A stretch of 64,000 bases of DNA, from positions 1-64,000 of the forward strand of contig JAEXHI010000015.1 of assembly GCA_023450085.1 (NCBI GenBank). The letters are read 5' to 3'. Made by a program: the position numbers and the translations under genes. The stretch is from Bacteroidota bacterium (GTDB lineage Bacteria; Bacteroidota; Bacteroidia; Sphingobacteriales; Sphingobacteriaceae). A model generated the notes under the pieces. It did not search any database and was not told where the DNA came from. It saw only the letters and a list, made by a program, of their open reading frames with translations. This document shows, one piece after another, positions 45,019 through 54,855 of this stretch (position 1 is its first letter; the number at the start of each line of letters is the position of its first letter).

Positions 45019-46389
45019 ATGCAAGAAATAAAGAAATATGTAGAAGATAATAAGCAACGTTTTTTAGACGAACTTTTTGAGTTGTTGCGTTTTCCTTCGG
45101 TTAGTGCTGATCCAAAATATAAAGGAGATGTGTTAAAAACCGCTGATTTCGTTGCTCAAAAATTGAAAGACGCTGGTGCTGATAAGGTGGAGATTTGTGA
45201 GACTGCTGGATATCCTATCGTATATGGAGAGAAGATTGTAGATGCTAGTTTACCAACCGTTTTAATTTACGGCCACTACGATGTACAACCTCCAGATCCA
45301 TTGGAGCTTTGGGAAACTCCTCCTTTTGAACCTACAGTTCGTGATGGTAAAATTTATGCCCGTGGAGCTTGCGATGATAAAGGCCAGTTTTATATGCACG
45401 TTAAGGCTTTTGAATTGATGATGCAAACCAATACTTTGGCTTGTAATGTTAAATTCATGATAGAAGGTGAAGAGGAAGTTGGTTCAGCTAACTTAGGCAT
45501 CTTTGTTAATGCTAATACGGAACGTTTGAAAGCTGATGTAGTGTTGATTTCTGATACTTCGATGATCAGTATGGAGAATCCTTCTATAGAAACAGGTTTG
45601 AGAGGCTTGGCCTACATGGAGGTAGAAGTGGTTGGTCCTAATAGGGATTTACACTCTGGTGTATATGGTGGAGCGGTAGCAAATCCTGCAACCATTCTTT
45701 GCAAAATGATTGCTTCTTTGCATGATGAAAATAACCATATTACTATTCCTGAGTTTTATGATAAAGTAGTGGAGTTGTCTGATGCCGAAAAACAAGCGTT
45801 AAACTCTGCACCGTTCGATTTAGAAGAGTACAAGAAAGATTTGGATATTGATGCGGAGTGGGGAGAAAAAGGTTACTCAACATTAGAGCGTACTGGTACC
45901 AGGCCAACTTTAGAGGTAAATGGTATTTGGAGCGGTTACATTGGCGAAGGTGCTAAAACCGTGTTGCCAAGCAAGGCAAATGCGAAGATTTCTATGCGTT
46001 TGGTACCTAACCAAAATTCGGACGAAATCAGCGAGATTTTTGCTAAACACTTTGAGAAGATTGCACCTAAAGGAGTAAAAGTTACTGTTACGCCACATCA
46101 CGGAGGCGAGCCAGTGGTTACCCCAACTGATAGTGTAGCTTATCGCGCTGCTGAAAAAGCCATTGAAGATAGCTTTGGTAAAAAGGCCATTCCTACTCGT
46201 GGTGGTGGTAGTATTCCAATTGTAGCTTTGTTTGAAAATGTACTTGGCATTAAATCAGTATTGTTTGGTTTTGGATTAGATAGCGATGCGCTACATTCGC
46301 CAAATGAAAAATACGATATCTACAATTACTATAAAGGGATTGAAACGTTGCCTTTGTTCCATAAATATTATGCAGAACTAAGTAAATAA
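45019..46389 (+). CDS. M20 family dipeptidase
   Basis: A zinc metallopeptidase of the ArgE/DapE/CPG2 group, 456 residues from ATG 45019 (MQEIKKYVEDN). Zinc ligands: His in IYGHYDVQPPDP, Asp in GACDDKGQ, catalytic and ligand Glu in EGEEEVGS, Asp in LISDTSM, and His in DALHSPNEKY. The dimerisation lid domain lies between about 190 and 300. Probably a cytoplasmic dipeptidase. It is a single gene with a promoter and a terminator. Confidence 0.92.
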   Translation: MQEIKKYVEDNKQRFLDELFELLRFPSVSADPKYKGDVLKTADFVAQKLKDAGADKVEICETAGYPIVYGEKIVDASLPTVLIYGHYDVQPPDPLELWETPPFEPTVRDGKIYARGACDDKGQFYMHVKAFELMMQTNTLACNVKFMIEGEEEVGSANLGIFVNANTERLKADVVLISDTSMISMENPSIETGLRGLAYMEVEVVGPNRDLHSGVYGGAVANPATILCKMIASLHDENNHITIPEFYDKVVELSDAEKQALNSAPFDLEEYKKDLDIDAEWGEKGYSTLERTGTRPTLEVNGIWSGYIGEGAKTVLPSKANAKISMRLVPNQNSDEISEIFAKHFEKIAPKGVKVTVTPHHGGEPVVTPTDSVAYRAAEKAIEDSFGKKAIPTRGGGSIPIVALFENVLGIKSVLFGFGLDSDALHSPNEKYDIYNYYKGIETLPLFHKYYAELSK

Positions 46390-46408
46390 GTTCTGTTCTC
46401 ATTGAAAG

Positions 46409-46437
46409 AAATGCCCCGCACATGCGGGGCATTTTTT
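46409..46437 (+). terminator. rho-independent terminator
   Basis: ATGCCCCGCA (46411-46420) pairs perfectly with TGCGGGGCAT (46423-46432), then a T-run, after the dipeptidase gene. Past it, to 46688, is AT-rich sequence with no visible gene. Confidence 0.9.
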
Positions 46438-46688
46438 GTTTGTAGAAAACTGCTTGGGGGCTAATCTTGATGATTTGTTAATGTTGCGTTTACGTAGTAA
46501 AGATAAATTCGCGAACAGTTTCGGATTTTTACTTTTTAGGTTCTCTATAAGAAACATCAAATAAGTTGTTTTCTATCTTGAAATGCTTTTTTGAGTTTGT
46601 TTTTGAAGTATATTATCCGATATCGAAATTAATTTTCTCTTTAAAATGTATTTTGTTAACTTTCTAAATAAATTTTAATTTGTTTCAA

Positions 46689-47819
46689 ATGGTTTCTTAT
46701 TCAGTTTTTTCTGCTGCCGTTAATAAGAGAAGGATAGTAGTCCTTTATTCTTTTTTATGTTTATCTCTACTTGGCTTCGGGTTCCAGCATTTTGATTTCT
46801 TTCAGAAAAGTGCTGCAATTGTCGCTGCGCCAGCAGAAGATGATAAGTATTTCAATATTGCCGTATTAGCTGATACGCAATACTACACTGGAGAGCGATA
46901 TGGCGGAAACATGAATATGTTCTATAACCAGATAGATTGGATTACGGCCAATGCTGAAAAGGAAAAGATAGCTTACGTAGTGCATGTGGGGGATATTACT
47001 GATCAAGGGGATAAGTTGCCTGATCAATGGGATAGGGCAAAAGATGCCATGTATCGTTTAGAGAAACCTTTGCCTGGTTTGCCTTATGGTATTCCTTATG
47101 GCGTAGCGGTAGGTAACCATGATGTAAGACCAAATGGTGATCCAAATGGAAGTAAAATAGGCTATACCAAATACTTTGGTCGTAAGCATTTTGAAGGCAG
47201 ACCATATTATGGTGGTGCTTACAATAATTCGGATGCTAACGATAATCATTACGATCTTTTTGAGGCAAATGGAGAAAAATTTATTGTGCTTTACTTGATT
47301 TTTAATGACCCGAATAAAAAAGAATTTTATGATGCTGCTTTAGAAGAGAAGGTGCATAATTGGGGCGCAGATATATTGGCTAAACATTCTGACAGAAAAG
47401 CAATTGTGGTAAGCCATAATATCCTTAGACCTGATACTACAAGTGGCAGTAATTTTAGGGCTGGGGTTGGTGCTGAGCCTAAGCCAGGTAATTTTACTAA
47501 GCAAGGAAATCGAATCATCAATAAGTTTAAACATTCGCCAAATGTATTTATGATGCTTTGTGGGCATGTTAGTGGCGAAGCCATGAGAGAAGTGAAATTT
47601 GAAGGGCGTACCATTAAGGTGCTGCTGACGGATTATCAAGGCAGAAGAAATCCAGCGTATACAGAAAAAGATCGTAATGGGGGTAATGGAATCCTGAGAT
47701 TAATGAAGTTTAACCAAAGCAAGCAGGTTTTGAGTGTAAGAACGTTTATTCCTCAAAAAGATAGGGTTTTGGAAGAAGTTGATGAAGATAGTGACTTTTC
47801 GGTGCCGCTTTACAACTAA
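46689..47819 (+). CDS. secreted or membrane-anchored metallophosphoesterase
   Basis: A calcineurin-type phosphodiesterase of 376 residues from the ATG at 46689; a TTG three codons upstream is possible. A hydrophobic segment (about 17-36) acts as signal or anchor. The two-metal motifs are in order: VLADTQYYTG (D), HVGDITDQG (GD), AVGNHDVRP (GNHD), VVSHN (H) and MLCGHVSG (GH-x-H-like, second His replaced by Ser). It heads a cluster with two GDPDs 6 bases downstream, so extracellular phosphodiester scavenging is likely. Confidence 0.85.
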   Translation: MVSYSVFSAAVNKRRIVVLYSFLCLSLLGFGFQHFDFFQKSAAIVAAPAEDDKYFNIAVLADTQYYTGERYGGNMNMFYNQIDWITANAEKEKIAYVVHVGDITDQGDKLPDQWDRAKDAMYRLEKPLPGLPYGIPYGVAVGNHDVRPNGDPNGSKIGYTKYFGRKHFEGRPYYGGAYNNSDANDNHYDLFEANGEKFIVLYLIFNDPNKKEFYDAALEEKVHNWGADILAKHSDRKAIVVSHNILRPDTTSGSNFRAGVGAEPKPGNFTKQGNRIINKFKHSPNVFMMLCGHVSGEAMREVKFEGRTIKVLLTDYQGRRNPAYTEKDRNGGNGILRLMKFNQSKQVLSVRTFIPQKDRVLEEVDEDSDFSVPLYN

Positions 47820-47825
47820 GCTGTA

Positions 47826-48749
47826 ATGACTAAATGTAAAAATATCGGAAAGGCTTTTGCTTTGCTTGCTGTACTATTTGTTTCTCCTGTAGTTGCACAA
47901 GTTAAAAAGCTGCATACCTTTTCGATTGCTTCAACTCAAGAATTAAAGACATTTTTTAAATATACACCAGATCGCATTCCCTTGATATGTGGGCATCGCG
48001 GTGGAGCACAAGAGCTTTACCCCGAGAACTCCATTGCGGGCTTGGAGTATGTACTTTCCAAAATTCCTGCATTTTTTGAAGTTGACCCTAGGCTCACCAA
48101 GGATAGCGTAGCGGTTGTTTTGCATGATGCAACGCTTGAGCGAACCACCACTGGTAAGGGTAAGCTAGCTGATTACACTTGGGAAGAGGTGAAGCAATTA
48201 AAACTTAGAGATAAGGACGGGAAGCCAACCAAATATGGTCTTCATACTTTAGATGAAATGTTGCAGTGGGCAAAGGGAAAAACCATTTTAATGATTGATA
48301 AAAAAGATGTGCCTTTAGAACAATTGTATCAGATCATCAAAAGAAACAATGCGGAGAGCAATGTGCTAATTTCTGCTTATGAGCCTGCTGAAGCTGCATT
48401 CTATTATGGAAAAGATAAAAATCTGATGTTTGAGATTTTTGTAAGTAATGAAGAAAAGCTAAAAGCTTATGAGGCTACTGGTGTTCCCAATGAAAATATG
48501 GTTGCTTATTTTGGCCAGCCTAAAAAGAGAGAATTTTACGATTTGATGCATGGTAAGGGGATGATGGTTTTTGTGTATACGGCTAAAGTGATGGAGAAAG
48601 AGAAAAACAAAGAAATTCGAGTGCAGTCTTATCGAAAGACTATTGAGGATGGTGCTGATATTCTATTAAGCGATAGGGCGTTGGAGGCTTATGAATCTAT
48701 TCAAAGCTTGAAGCCTTTAAAGAGTAGCAAAAGTAAATTCATTAAATAA
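47826..48749 (+). CDS. glycerophosphodiester phosphodiesterase (secreted)
   Basis: A 307-residue precursor with a signal peptide ending VVAQ (residue 25). GDPD motifs: GHRGG, YPENSIAGL, the E-x-D metal pair FEVDPRLTKDS, and LHDATLERTTTGKG. It starts 6 bases after the metallophosphoesterase, indicating co-transcription. It is similar to the GDPDs at 48860 and 30669 from the N-terminal HTFSIASTQELKTFF segment onward. It likely cleaves glycerophospho-alcohols released from phospholipids outside the cytoplasm. Confidence 0.9.
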   Translation: MTKCKNIGKAFALLAVLFVSPVVAQVKKLHTFSIASTQELKTFFKYTPDRIPLICGHRGGAQELYPENSIAGLEYVLSKIPAFFEVDPRLTKDSVAVVLHDATLERTTTGKGKLADYTWEEVKQLKLRDKDGKPTKYGLHTLDEMLQWAKGKTILMIDKKDVPLEQLYQIIKRNNAESNVLISAYEPAEAAFYYGKDKNLMFEIFVSNEEKLKAYEATGVPNENMVAYFGQPKKREFYDLMHGKGMMVFVYTAKVMEKEKNKEIRVQSYRKTIEDGADILLSDRALEAYESIQSLKPLKSSKSKFIK

Positions 48750-48859
48750 GGTCAGTGTTTATTTGTTTTTGTTTTTATTTTGTTTAAAAAAGTTTTTATT
48801 TGTTTAATTTAGTTTTGAATATAGCTAAGAAAATAAAACAGTCTTATTAACCATATCGT

Positions 48860-49798
48860 ATGATGCTAAAATCCTTTTTCAGAAAGCAACTTTTAATGCT
48901 GGCTTTGTGTCCTTTGGCTGCTTTTGCACAAAGAAGTGAAATCAATGTTTTAAAGTTTAAAAATGTTCAAGAGCTTAAAGCCTTTTTTAAACATGGAGAA
49001 AACAATTTTCCAATCATTAGTGGCCATCGTGGTGGAATGACTAAGGGATTTCCAGAAAACTCTATGGAGACCTTTGCCAATACATTAAAATATATGCCTT
49101 CTTTTTTTGAAATCGATCCTAGATTAACCAAGGATAGCGTAGCTGTTTTAATGCATGATGCAACTTTGGATAGGACAACAAACGGGACTGGGAAATTATC
49201 TGACTACACGTATGCAGAAATCCAAAAATTGAGATTGAAAGACCCAGAAGGAAATGTGACGGATTGTAAAATTCCAACCTTAAAAGAAGCTATTTTGTGG
49301 AGTAGGGGTAGAACGGTAATGAATTTAGATAAGAAGGATGTACCGTTGGAAATGACAGCACGTATTTTGAAAGAGTGTAACAACGAAGCCGTAATGTTGA
49401 CTGTTCATAATGCCAAGCAGGCTAAATTTTATTTGGATCAAAACCCAAACTGGATGCTTTCTGTGCATATTAAAACCAAAAAAGCTTATGATGAATATGT
49501 AAAAGCAGGTATTGATTGGGGCAGTATTATCGCATATATTGGGCCTGAGTATACTCCAGAAAACAGAGAGTTAATGAAGCTTTTACAGGATAAGGGAGTG
49601 ATGGTGATGATTTCTTCTGCTCCAACCTACGATAAATTGGCCACTCCCCAAGAAAGAGCAAAAGCTTATGTAGAAGTTTTTAAGGGAGGTGCGGATATCT
49701 TGGAGTCTGATTTGCCTGTTGAAGTAGCAGAAGCGATTAAAAATAACGTACCTAAAAATACCCCACAACATAAATATCTAGGCAAAGCAAAATTGTAG
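48860..49798 (+). CDS. glycerophosphodiester phosphodiesterase (secreted), second copy
   Basis: A 312-residue precursor with a signal peptide ending AFAQ (residue 24 from the first ATG). Motifs: GHRGGMTKGF, PENSMETF, FEIDPRLTKDS, LMHDATLDRTTNGTG. It is 110 bases downstream of the first copy and shares several long identical segments, so it is a tandem duplication. Next, in the opposite direction, is a DeoR/GlpR-like regulator. Confidence 0.9.
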   Translation: MMLKSFFRKQLLMLALCPLAAFAQRSEINVLKFKNVQELKAFFKHGENNFPIISGHRGGMTKGFPENSMETFANTLKYMPSFFEIDPRLTKDSVAVLMHDATLDRTTNGTGKLSDYTYAEIQKLRLKDPEGNVTDCKIPTLKEAILWSRGRTVMNLDKKDVPLEMTARILKECNNEAVMLTVHNAKQAKFYLDQNPNWMLSVHIKTKKAYDEYVKAGIDWGSIIAYIGPEYTPENRELMKLLQDKGVMVMISSAPTYDKLATPQERAKAYVEVFKGGADILESDLPVEVAEAIKNNVPKNTPQHKYLGKAKL

Positions 49799-49829
49799 GG
49801 TTATTAATAAAAATAGAGAAGGATGGAAG

Positions 49830-50594
49830 TTAAGCGATGATTACTTTCACTCCTTTTTCTTCCAGTTGTTGAACCACTATTTCTGGTACTTTATCGTCGG
49901 TAATAATGTATGATACTTGTTCAAAAGTACAGACCTTACCTAAACCTCTTTTGTCAAATTTAGTGCTATCGGCTAAAATAACTACTGTTTGAGCGGTTTC
50001 GATCATCTTTTGGTCTAAAGCAGCTTCAGCCAAGTTGGTAATAGAAAAGCCAAAGTCGAGATCAATGCCATCAACACCTAAGAAAACAATTCCACAAGAG
50101 ATTTCTTCTAATATTTTTTCGGCAAAATTACCAGCAACAGAAGAAGAGTTAGATCGGATCATGCCACCTAGTTGTAATACTTCAACATTGTTTCTGTTGC
50201 ATAATTCTAAACCCACTTTTAAGGCAGGCGTAATTACGGTAATATGTTCCGTAGGATTTAAAAATCTGGCCACTTCAAAAACGGTAGAGCCAGACCCTAT
50301 GGTAATTGAGTCGGTATTTTTAATAAGTTTCAGTGCTGCTTTAGCTATGCGTTGTTTTTCATCAGCGTTAATGAGCTCCTTCTCATAAATACTTCTTTCG
50401 CTAGCATAAGGGTTTTTAATAGAACCACCACCTCTTGTTCTAAAAAGAAGGTTCTTATCTTCCAACATTTTCAAATCCTTTCTGATGGTTACACCAGAAA
50501 CTTTCATGAGGTCAATTAGTTCAATAATGCTAACCTTGCCATCTTCTTTCAGTTTTTTGAGGATATATTCGTGCCTGTCGGTGATGTTTTTCAT
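49830..50594 (-). CDS. DeoR/GlpR-type transcriptional regulator
   Basis: A 254-residue protein. N-terminal winged helix-turn-helix (residues 5-60: RHEYILKKLKEDGKVSIIELIDLM...GVTIRKDLKMLE) and a sugar-isomerase-like effector domain (TIGSGSTVFEVARFL, GVDGIDLDFGFS). DeoR-type regulators bind phosphorylated sugars or glycerol-3-phosphate. With two GDPD genes releasing glycerol-3-phosphate next to it, GlpR-like control of glycerolipid use is a reasonable guess. It is convergent to the GDPD genes. Confidence 0.88.
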   Translation of the reverse strand: MKNITDRHEYILKKLKEDGKVSIIELIDLMKVSGVTIRKDLKMLEDKNLLFRTRGGGSIKNPYASERSIYEKELINADEKQRIAKAALKLIKNTDSITIGSGSTVFEVARFLNPTEHITVITPALKVGLELCNRNNVEVLQLGGMIRSNSSSVAGNFAEKILEEISCGIVFLGVDGIDLDFGFSITNLAEAALDQKMIETAQTVVILADSTKFDKRGLGKVCTFEQVSYIITDDKVPEIVVQQLEEKGVKVIIA

Positions 50595-50636
50595 TTTGAA
50601 ACTCGTTTGGCGCTAATATATCATTTATTGTTGCAT

Positions 50637-50672
50637 AAAAAAAGCGCTGCACCTGTAGAGGTACAACGCTCA
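50637..50672 (-). terminator. rho-independent terminator of the GIN-domain gene
   Basis: On the reverse strand AGCGTTGTACCT pairs with AGGTGCAGCGCT (G-U pairs included), then eight Ts. It lies 20 bases past the stop codon of the gene at 50692. Confidence 0.75.
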
Positions 50673-50691
50673 TCTTAATCAATTGCTGAAA

Positions 50692-51291
50692 TTATTTGCT
50701 TTTGGCGAAATCAGCACTGTTTCTTTTTTCAATTTCGGTTTTTCCAGCTTTAAAGTTATTGGTGTTTAACGTTGCTAGCTCGTTAGTAGAAATAGAATGA
50801 AATTTAGTGCTCCCATTTAATTTTAAAGCACTTTCGTTGCTTAGTTTCGTATAAATGGTTTCTGTTTTAGAGCTGATATCGGCTTTGGCATCATCTTGTA
50901 TAATGATTTGTAAATGTTGTGCATTTAGCGTGTTTTTGGTTTTTACCACTGCATTGCCAGAAATATCAATTCTATATATATCGCCAACATAAAGGGTGAT
51001 TTTGGCGGTTTCTGAGTTTTTCTTGGTAGAGATTTCGATGGCATCATCGCTAGTGTAAACTCTAGCTTTTGCGGTACCTTCGTTGGTATATAATTTTTTG
51101 CTTTCATGGTCTTGTACAAGGGTAACTTCTACATTTCCAGAAATGATCAGTTTCTTAGGCGTTTGTTGATCGTTATATTTATAGACGGTTGTAGTAGTTG
51201 GGTTTACTACTGTTGTTGCGTTAACTGTTGTGGTGCTGATGGCTAAAGCTAAAATTCCAATAGCAAATAGCGAAGTTGTTCTTTGTTTCAT
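50692..51291 (-). CDS. GIN domain (DUF2807-like) protein, secreted
   Basis: The ATG at 51291 (MKQRTTSLFAIGILAL) gives a normal signal peptide ending VNA. An extension to 51324 lacks signal-peptide logic. In this 199-residue precursor, the beta-solenoid-like domain shows the GIN pattern: KKLIISGNVEVTLVQDHE, then repeated short strands (DISGNAVVKTKNTL, LQIIIQDDAKADI, TKLSNESALKLNG). The domain is common in Bacteroidota surface proteins with unknown binding function. Confidence 0.8.
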   Translation of the reverse strand: MKQRTTSLFAIGILALAISTTTVNATTVVNPTTTTVYKYNDQQTPKKLIISGNVEVTLVQDHESKKLYTNEGTAKARVYTSDDAIEISTKKNSETAKITLYVGDIYRIDISGNAVVKTKNTLNAQHLQIIIQDDAKADISSKTETIYTKLSNESALKLNGSTKFHSISTNELATLNTNNFKAGKTEIEKRNSADFAKSK

Positions 51292-51590
51292 AATTGATTT
51301 GTGTTTTTTGTAATTAAGACGCAAGTCATTCTAAAACGTTGCATGCAACTTCACTACTTTCGACGAACTCCCGATTTTTTTCGACGAAACTCCGAAAAGC
51401 TTCGTAGATTGTTAAGGGTATGTTAAAATTAGGTTGCCTTTTAGTTGTTGCTCGGAGTTGGATTTAACAAAGCTTTTTGCGCATTTAGCTCCAAATACAC
51501 AGATTTTGTTTTTTAACTTTTATACATATCTCATCTGTGGATCTGTGGCGAGATTTCAAAGTATTTATTAAATGAGCAAAAAAATGATAT

Positions 51591-52688
51591 TTAAACCGTC
51601 CAGCTTTCGCATTCTTCTAAAAAGAATTCATCTGCTTCTGCTCCAATCCCAGGAGTGTCTGGTACATCCAGCATAAAACCATCGTAGCTAAGTCCACCTA
51701 CTACAGGATCTATCAAGTGTCCTAATAAGCAAGTATCCAAATCAAAATAAATCACATTAGGACTGGCTAAGGCAAAATGTAAGTTAGCGGTTAGGGCTAA
51801 TCTGCTTTCAAGCATACTGCCAATCATGCATTTTACGCCGTTTTGTAAGGCTACTTCATGTATTTTTTGAGCTTCCAAAATGCCACCAGATTTTGAGAAT
51901 TTGATATTCAGAAAAGTAGTTGCCTGTGCATTGATCAGTTTTCTGGCATCATGGTGGTTGTAACAACTCTCGTCGGCCATGAGCTGGATAGGGGAGTTGA
52001 CATTCAACTCAGGTAAACGGTCATCGTACCAAGTGCGCATAGGTTGTTCGCAAAACTCTATGTTGTATTTCTCTAGTTCTGTAAGGGCAAACAGGGCATC
52101 GTCAAAGCTCCAGCCTTGGTTAGCATCCAAGCGTAAGATCATTTCTTCGCCTAGGGCTTTTCTAATGGCGGCTACCCTTTCAATATCTTCATGTACTTTT
52201 TTGCCTAATTTGATCTTGATAATTCTGCAGCCATTTTTTTGATGTTCTACCGCTTTTGAGGCCATGTTCTCGGGAGTATCAATTCCCAAGGTCATATCTG
52301 TTTCGATACTGCGTTTGTGTCCGCCTAAAAACTGGTAAAGAGGCTGATTGGCATTTTTTGCAGCGATATCAAACAGTGCCATATCAAAGGCACTTTTAAT
52401 GGTTGGATTATGTGCTGCATAGCCCAGTAGGTCATCCATCCTCGCTGGAATATCCAAAGGATCTTTTCCTTTTAAAATTTGGGCAAAATCCTTGGCCATG
52501 GCTAGGCAAGTTTCTTGAGTTTCTCCAACAATCATTGGGAAAGCAGAACATTCTCCGTTACCATGTATACCTGTATCCGTAAAAATTCTGACCAGTACAT
52601 TTTGGGCAAAATGCATGGTACCAGTGGCAATTACAAAAGGTTCCATTGGAATGCTGAAACGATAGATTTCGGTATGGGTAATTTTCAT
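51591..52688 (-). CDS. enolase-superfamily enzyme, probable dipeptide epimerase
   Basis: A 365-residue enzyme of the muconate lactonizing subgroup. From the ATG at 52688 (MKITHTEIYRF) it has the capping domain and a barrel with the catalytic Lys pair K-x-K (IIKIKLGK), metal ligands D (LRLDANQGW), E (EFCEQP) and D (LMADES), and the second Lys in NIKFSKSGGI. Dipeptide epimerases and related dehydratases share this; LLxDxxx specificity residues cannot be judged. The start codons of this gene and the DUF255 gene at 52795 are 106 bases apart, divergent. Confidence 0.85.
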   Translation of the reverse strand: MKITHTEIYRFSIPMEPFVIATGTMHFAQNVLVRIFTDTGIHGNGECSAFPMIVGETQETCLAMAKDFAQILKGKDPLDIPARMDDLLGYAAHNPTIKSAFDMALFDIAAKNANQPLYQFLGGHKRSIETDMTLGIDTPENMASKAVEHQKNGCRIIKIKLGKKVHEDIERVAAIRKALGEEMILRLDANQGWSFDDALFALTELEKYNIEFCEQPMRTWYDDRLPELNVNSPIQLMADESCYNHHDARKLINAQATTFLNIKFSKSGGILEAQKIHEVALQNGVKCMIGSMLESRLALTANLHFALASPNVIYFDLDTCLLGHLIDPVVGGLSYDGFMLDVPDTPGIGAEADEFFLEECESWTV

Positions 52689-52794
52689 GTTCGCTTTAAA
52701 GTTCATTGAACACGGCAAGCATGTTCATGTAAATAGGTTGATAAATTTACAGCAATTTTTTAAACAAGCCAATCAAAGCCCGTACCTTTATGCT

Positions 52795-54804
52795 ATGCAA
52801 GAACCTAATAGTTTAATCCATGCATCATCGCCGTATTTGTTGCAGCATGCACATAATCCTGTAGAGTGGTACGAGTGGAATGAAGCCTCCCTTAAAAAAG
52901 CAAAAGACGAAAATAAACTCATTATTGTAAGTGTAGGCTATTCGGCATGCCACTGGTGCCATGTGATGGAACGTGAGAGTTTCGAAAACCATGAGGTGGC
53001 CGAAGTGATGAACAAGCATTTCGTATGTATTAAGGTAGATAGGGAAGAACGACCAGATATTGACCAAATTTACATGCTTGCCGTGCAGTTGATGAACGGC
53101 AATGGTGGCTGGCCCTTAAATGCCATTTGCTTGCCAGACCAGCGACCTATTTATGGTGGTACTTATTTCCGCAAAGCAGATTGGATCAATATTTTACTTA
53201 ACCTTGCTAATTTATGGCAAACGGAACCTGCAAAGGCTATCAAATACGCAGAACGATTGACAGAGGGTTTGCAACAAGCAGAGCTGATTGAAGATAGGAA
53301 TGAGCTGCTGACCTTTAAGGAGGAACAATTAATTGAAATTGTAGAACCGTGGAAACGGAATTTTGATATTTCGGAGGGTGGTTATAATAGGTCGCCTAAA
53401 TTTCCATTGCCCAATAATTGGTCGTTTTTATTACGTTACGCATTTCTGAGGGATGAACAATCAGTAATGATGGCTGTAATGCGAACTTTGGATGCTATGG
53501 CATTAGGTGGTATTTACGATCAAATTGGTGGTGGTTTTGCCAGATATTCGGTAGATGGACATTGGCATGTGCCTCATTTTGAGAAAATGCTTTATGATAA
53601 TGCGCAGCTGGTTAGCTTGTATGCCGAAGCTTATCAATGCTTGAAATATGAACCTTTTGCCGAAGTGGTTAAAGAGACCATTGATTGGATAGATAGGGAA
53701 ATGACGGCTGAGAACGGTTTGTTTTACTCGGCACTAGATGCTGACAGTGAAGGTATAGAAGGTAAATTTTATGTGTGGAGCAAAGCCGATTTTGATCAGT
53801 TGGTAGGGGAACATCATCAATTTTTGGCCGAATACTTTAATGTAACTGATACTGGAAATTGGGAAGAAGAACATACCAATATTTTGAGAAGAACGGTATT
53901 GGATGAAGATTTGATGGCAAAATATAGCCTAAACAAAGCCGATTTTGAAACAATTATTGCCCAAGCAAAAGCTAAATTATTAGCCGTTAGAAATGAAAGA
54001 ATCAAGCCTGGCTTGGATGATAAATGTTTGACGGCTTGGAATGCTCAAATGATTAAAGGTTTGGCTGATGCTGCACAAGTGCTAAACAATGAGCTTTATT
54101 ATGAAAAGGCCAAAAGGGCTGCCAGCTTTATTTTGAATAACTTAATGGCTGAAGATGGTGGCTTATATCGCAATTATAAAAATGGTAAAGCAACCATTCC
54201 AGGGTTTTTGGATGACTACGCATTTTTAATAGAGGCTTTAATCGTGCTTTATGAGATAGATTTTAACGAAGCTTGGTTGAATGAGGCAAAAGAACTTACC
54301 GAATATGTGCTAACCAATTTCACTGATGAAAGCAATGCCATGTTCTATTATACCTCTAACCAGGGCGAGAGCTTAATTGCTCGTAAGCATGAAGTGATGG
54401 ATAACGTAATCCCTGCTTCCAACTCGGCAATGGCACAAAATCTCCAAAAGTTAGGATTGTTCTTTGATGAGGAAAGTTATTTGGAAAGGGCATCTACCAT
54501 GTTAAAAGCGGTATTGCCACGTATCAAATCTTATGGATCAGCTTATTCTAATTGGTGCATTCAATTGCTTAATGAAGTTTACGGTATTAATGAAATTGCG
54601 ATTGCAGGTCCTGATTTTAAATCGGTAAAAGAGGAGTTTAACCAACAGTATATCCCTAATAAAATTACTTTGGCAGGAACAAAAAGTACACTGCCTTTGT
54701 TAAAACATAAGCAAAGCGAGCAAACAAAAATCTATATTTGCCGAAACAAAACTTGTCAGCTGCCTGTAGGCACTATTGATGAGGCGCTTAAGCATATAAA
54801 ATAA
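52795..54804 (+). CDS. DUF255 thioredoxin-like protein (YyaL family)
   Basis: A 669-residue protein from ATG 52795 (MQEPNSLIHASSPYLLQHAHNP). The earlier frame start at 52687 lacks conservation. The N-terminal thioredoxin-like domain has GYSACHWCHVMERESF (CHWC redox pair) and KVDREERPDIDQIYM. A 500-residue alpha/alpha-barrel follows (GGIYDQIGGGFARYSVDGHWHVPHFEKMLYDNAQL). The family is widespread from bacteria to human SPATA20, and its substrate is unknown. Divergent from the epimerase. Confidence 0.9.
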   Translation: MQEPNSLIHASSPYLLQHAHNPVEWYEWNEASLKKAKDENKLIIVSVGYSACHWCHVMERESFENHEVAEVMNKHFVCIKVDREERPDIDQIYMLAVQLMNGNGGWPLNAICLPDQRPIYGGTYFRKADWINILLNLANLWQTEPAKAIKYAERLTEGLQQAELIEDRNELLTFKEEQLIEIVEPWKRNFDISEGGYNRSPKFPLPNNWSFLLRYAFLRDEQSVMMAVMRTLDAMALGGIYDQIGGGFARYSVDGHWHVPHFEKMLYDNAQLVSLYAEAYQCLKYEPFAEVVKETIDWIDREMTAENGLFYSALDADSEGIEGKFYVWSKADFDQLVGEHHQFLAEYFNVTDTGNWEEEHTNILRRTVLDEDLMAKYSLNKADFETIIAQAKAKLLAVRNERIKPGLDDKCLTAWNAQMIKGLADAAQVLNNELYYEKAKRAASFILNNLMAEDGGLYRNYKNGKATIPGFLDDYAFLIEALIVLYEIDFNEAWLNEAKELTEYVLTNFTDESNAMFYYTSNQGESLIARKHEVMDNVIPASNSAMAQNLQKLGLFFDEESYLERASTMLKAVLPRIKSYGSAYSNWCIQLLNEVYGINEIAIAGPDFKSVKEEFNQQYIPNKITLAGTKSTLPLLKHKQSEQTKIYICRNKTCQLPVGTIDEALKHIK

Positions 54805-54855
54805 AAGATGAAGCAGCAAACGTTCATCAAATCATAAAACAATTAAATAGAAAGA

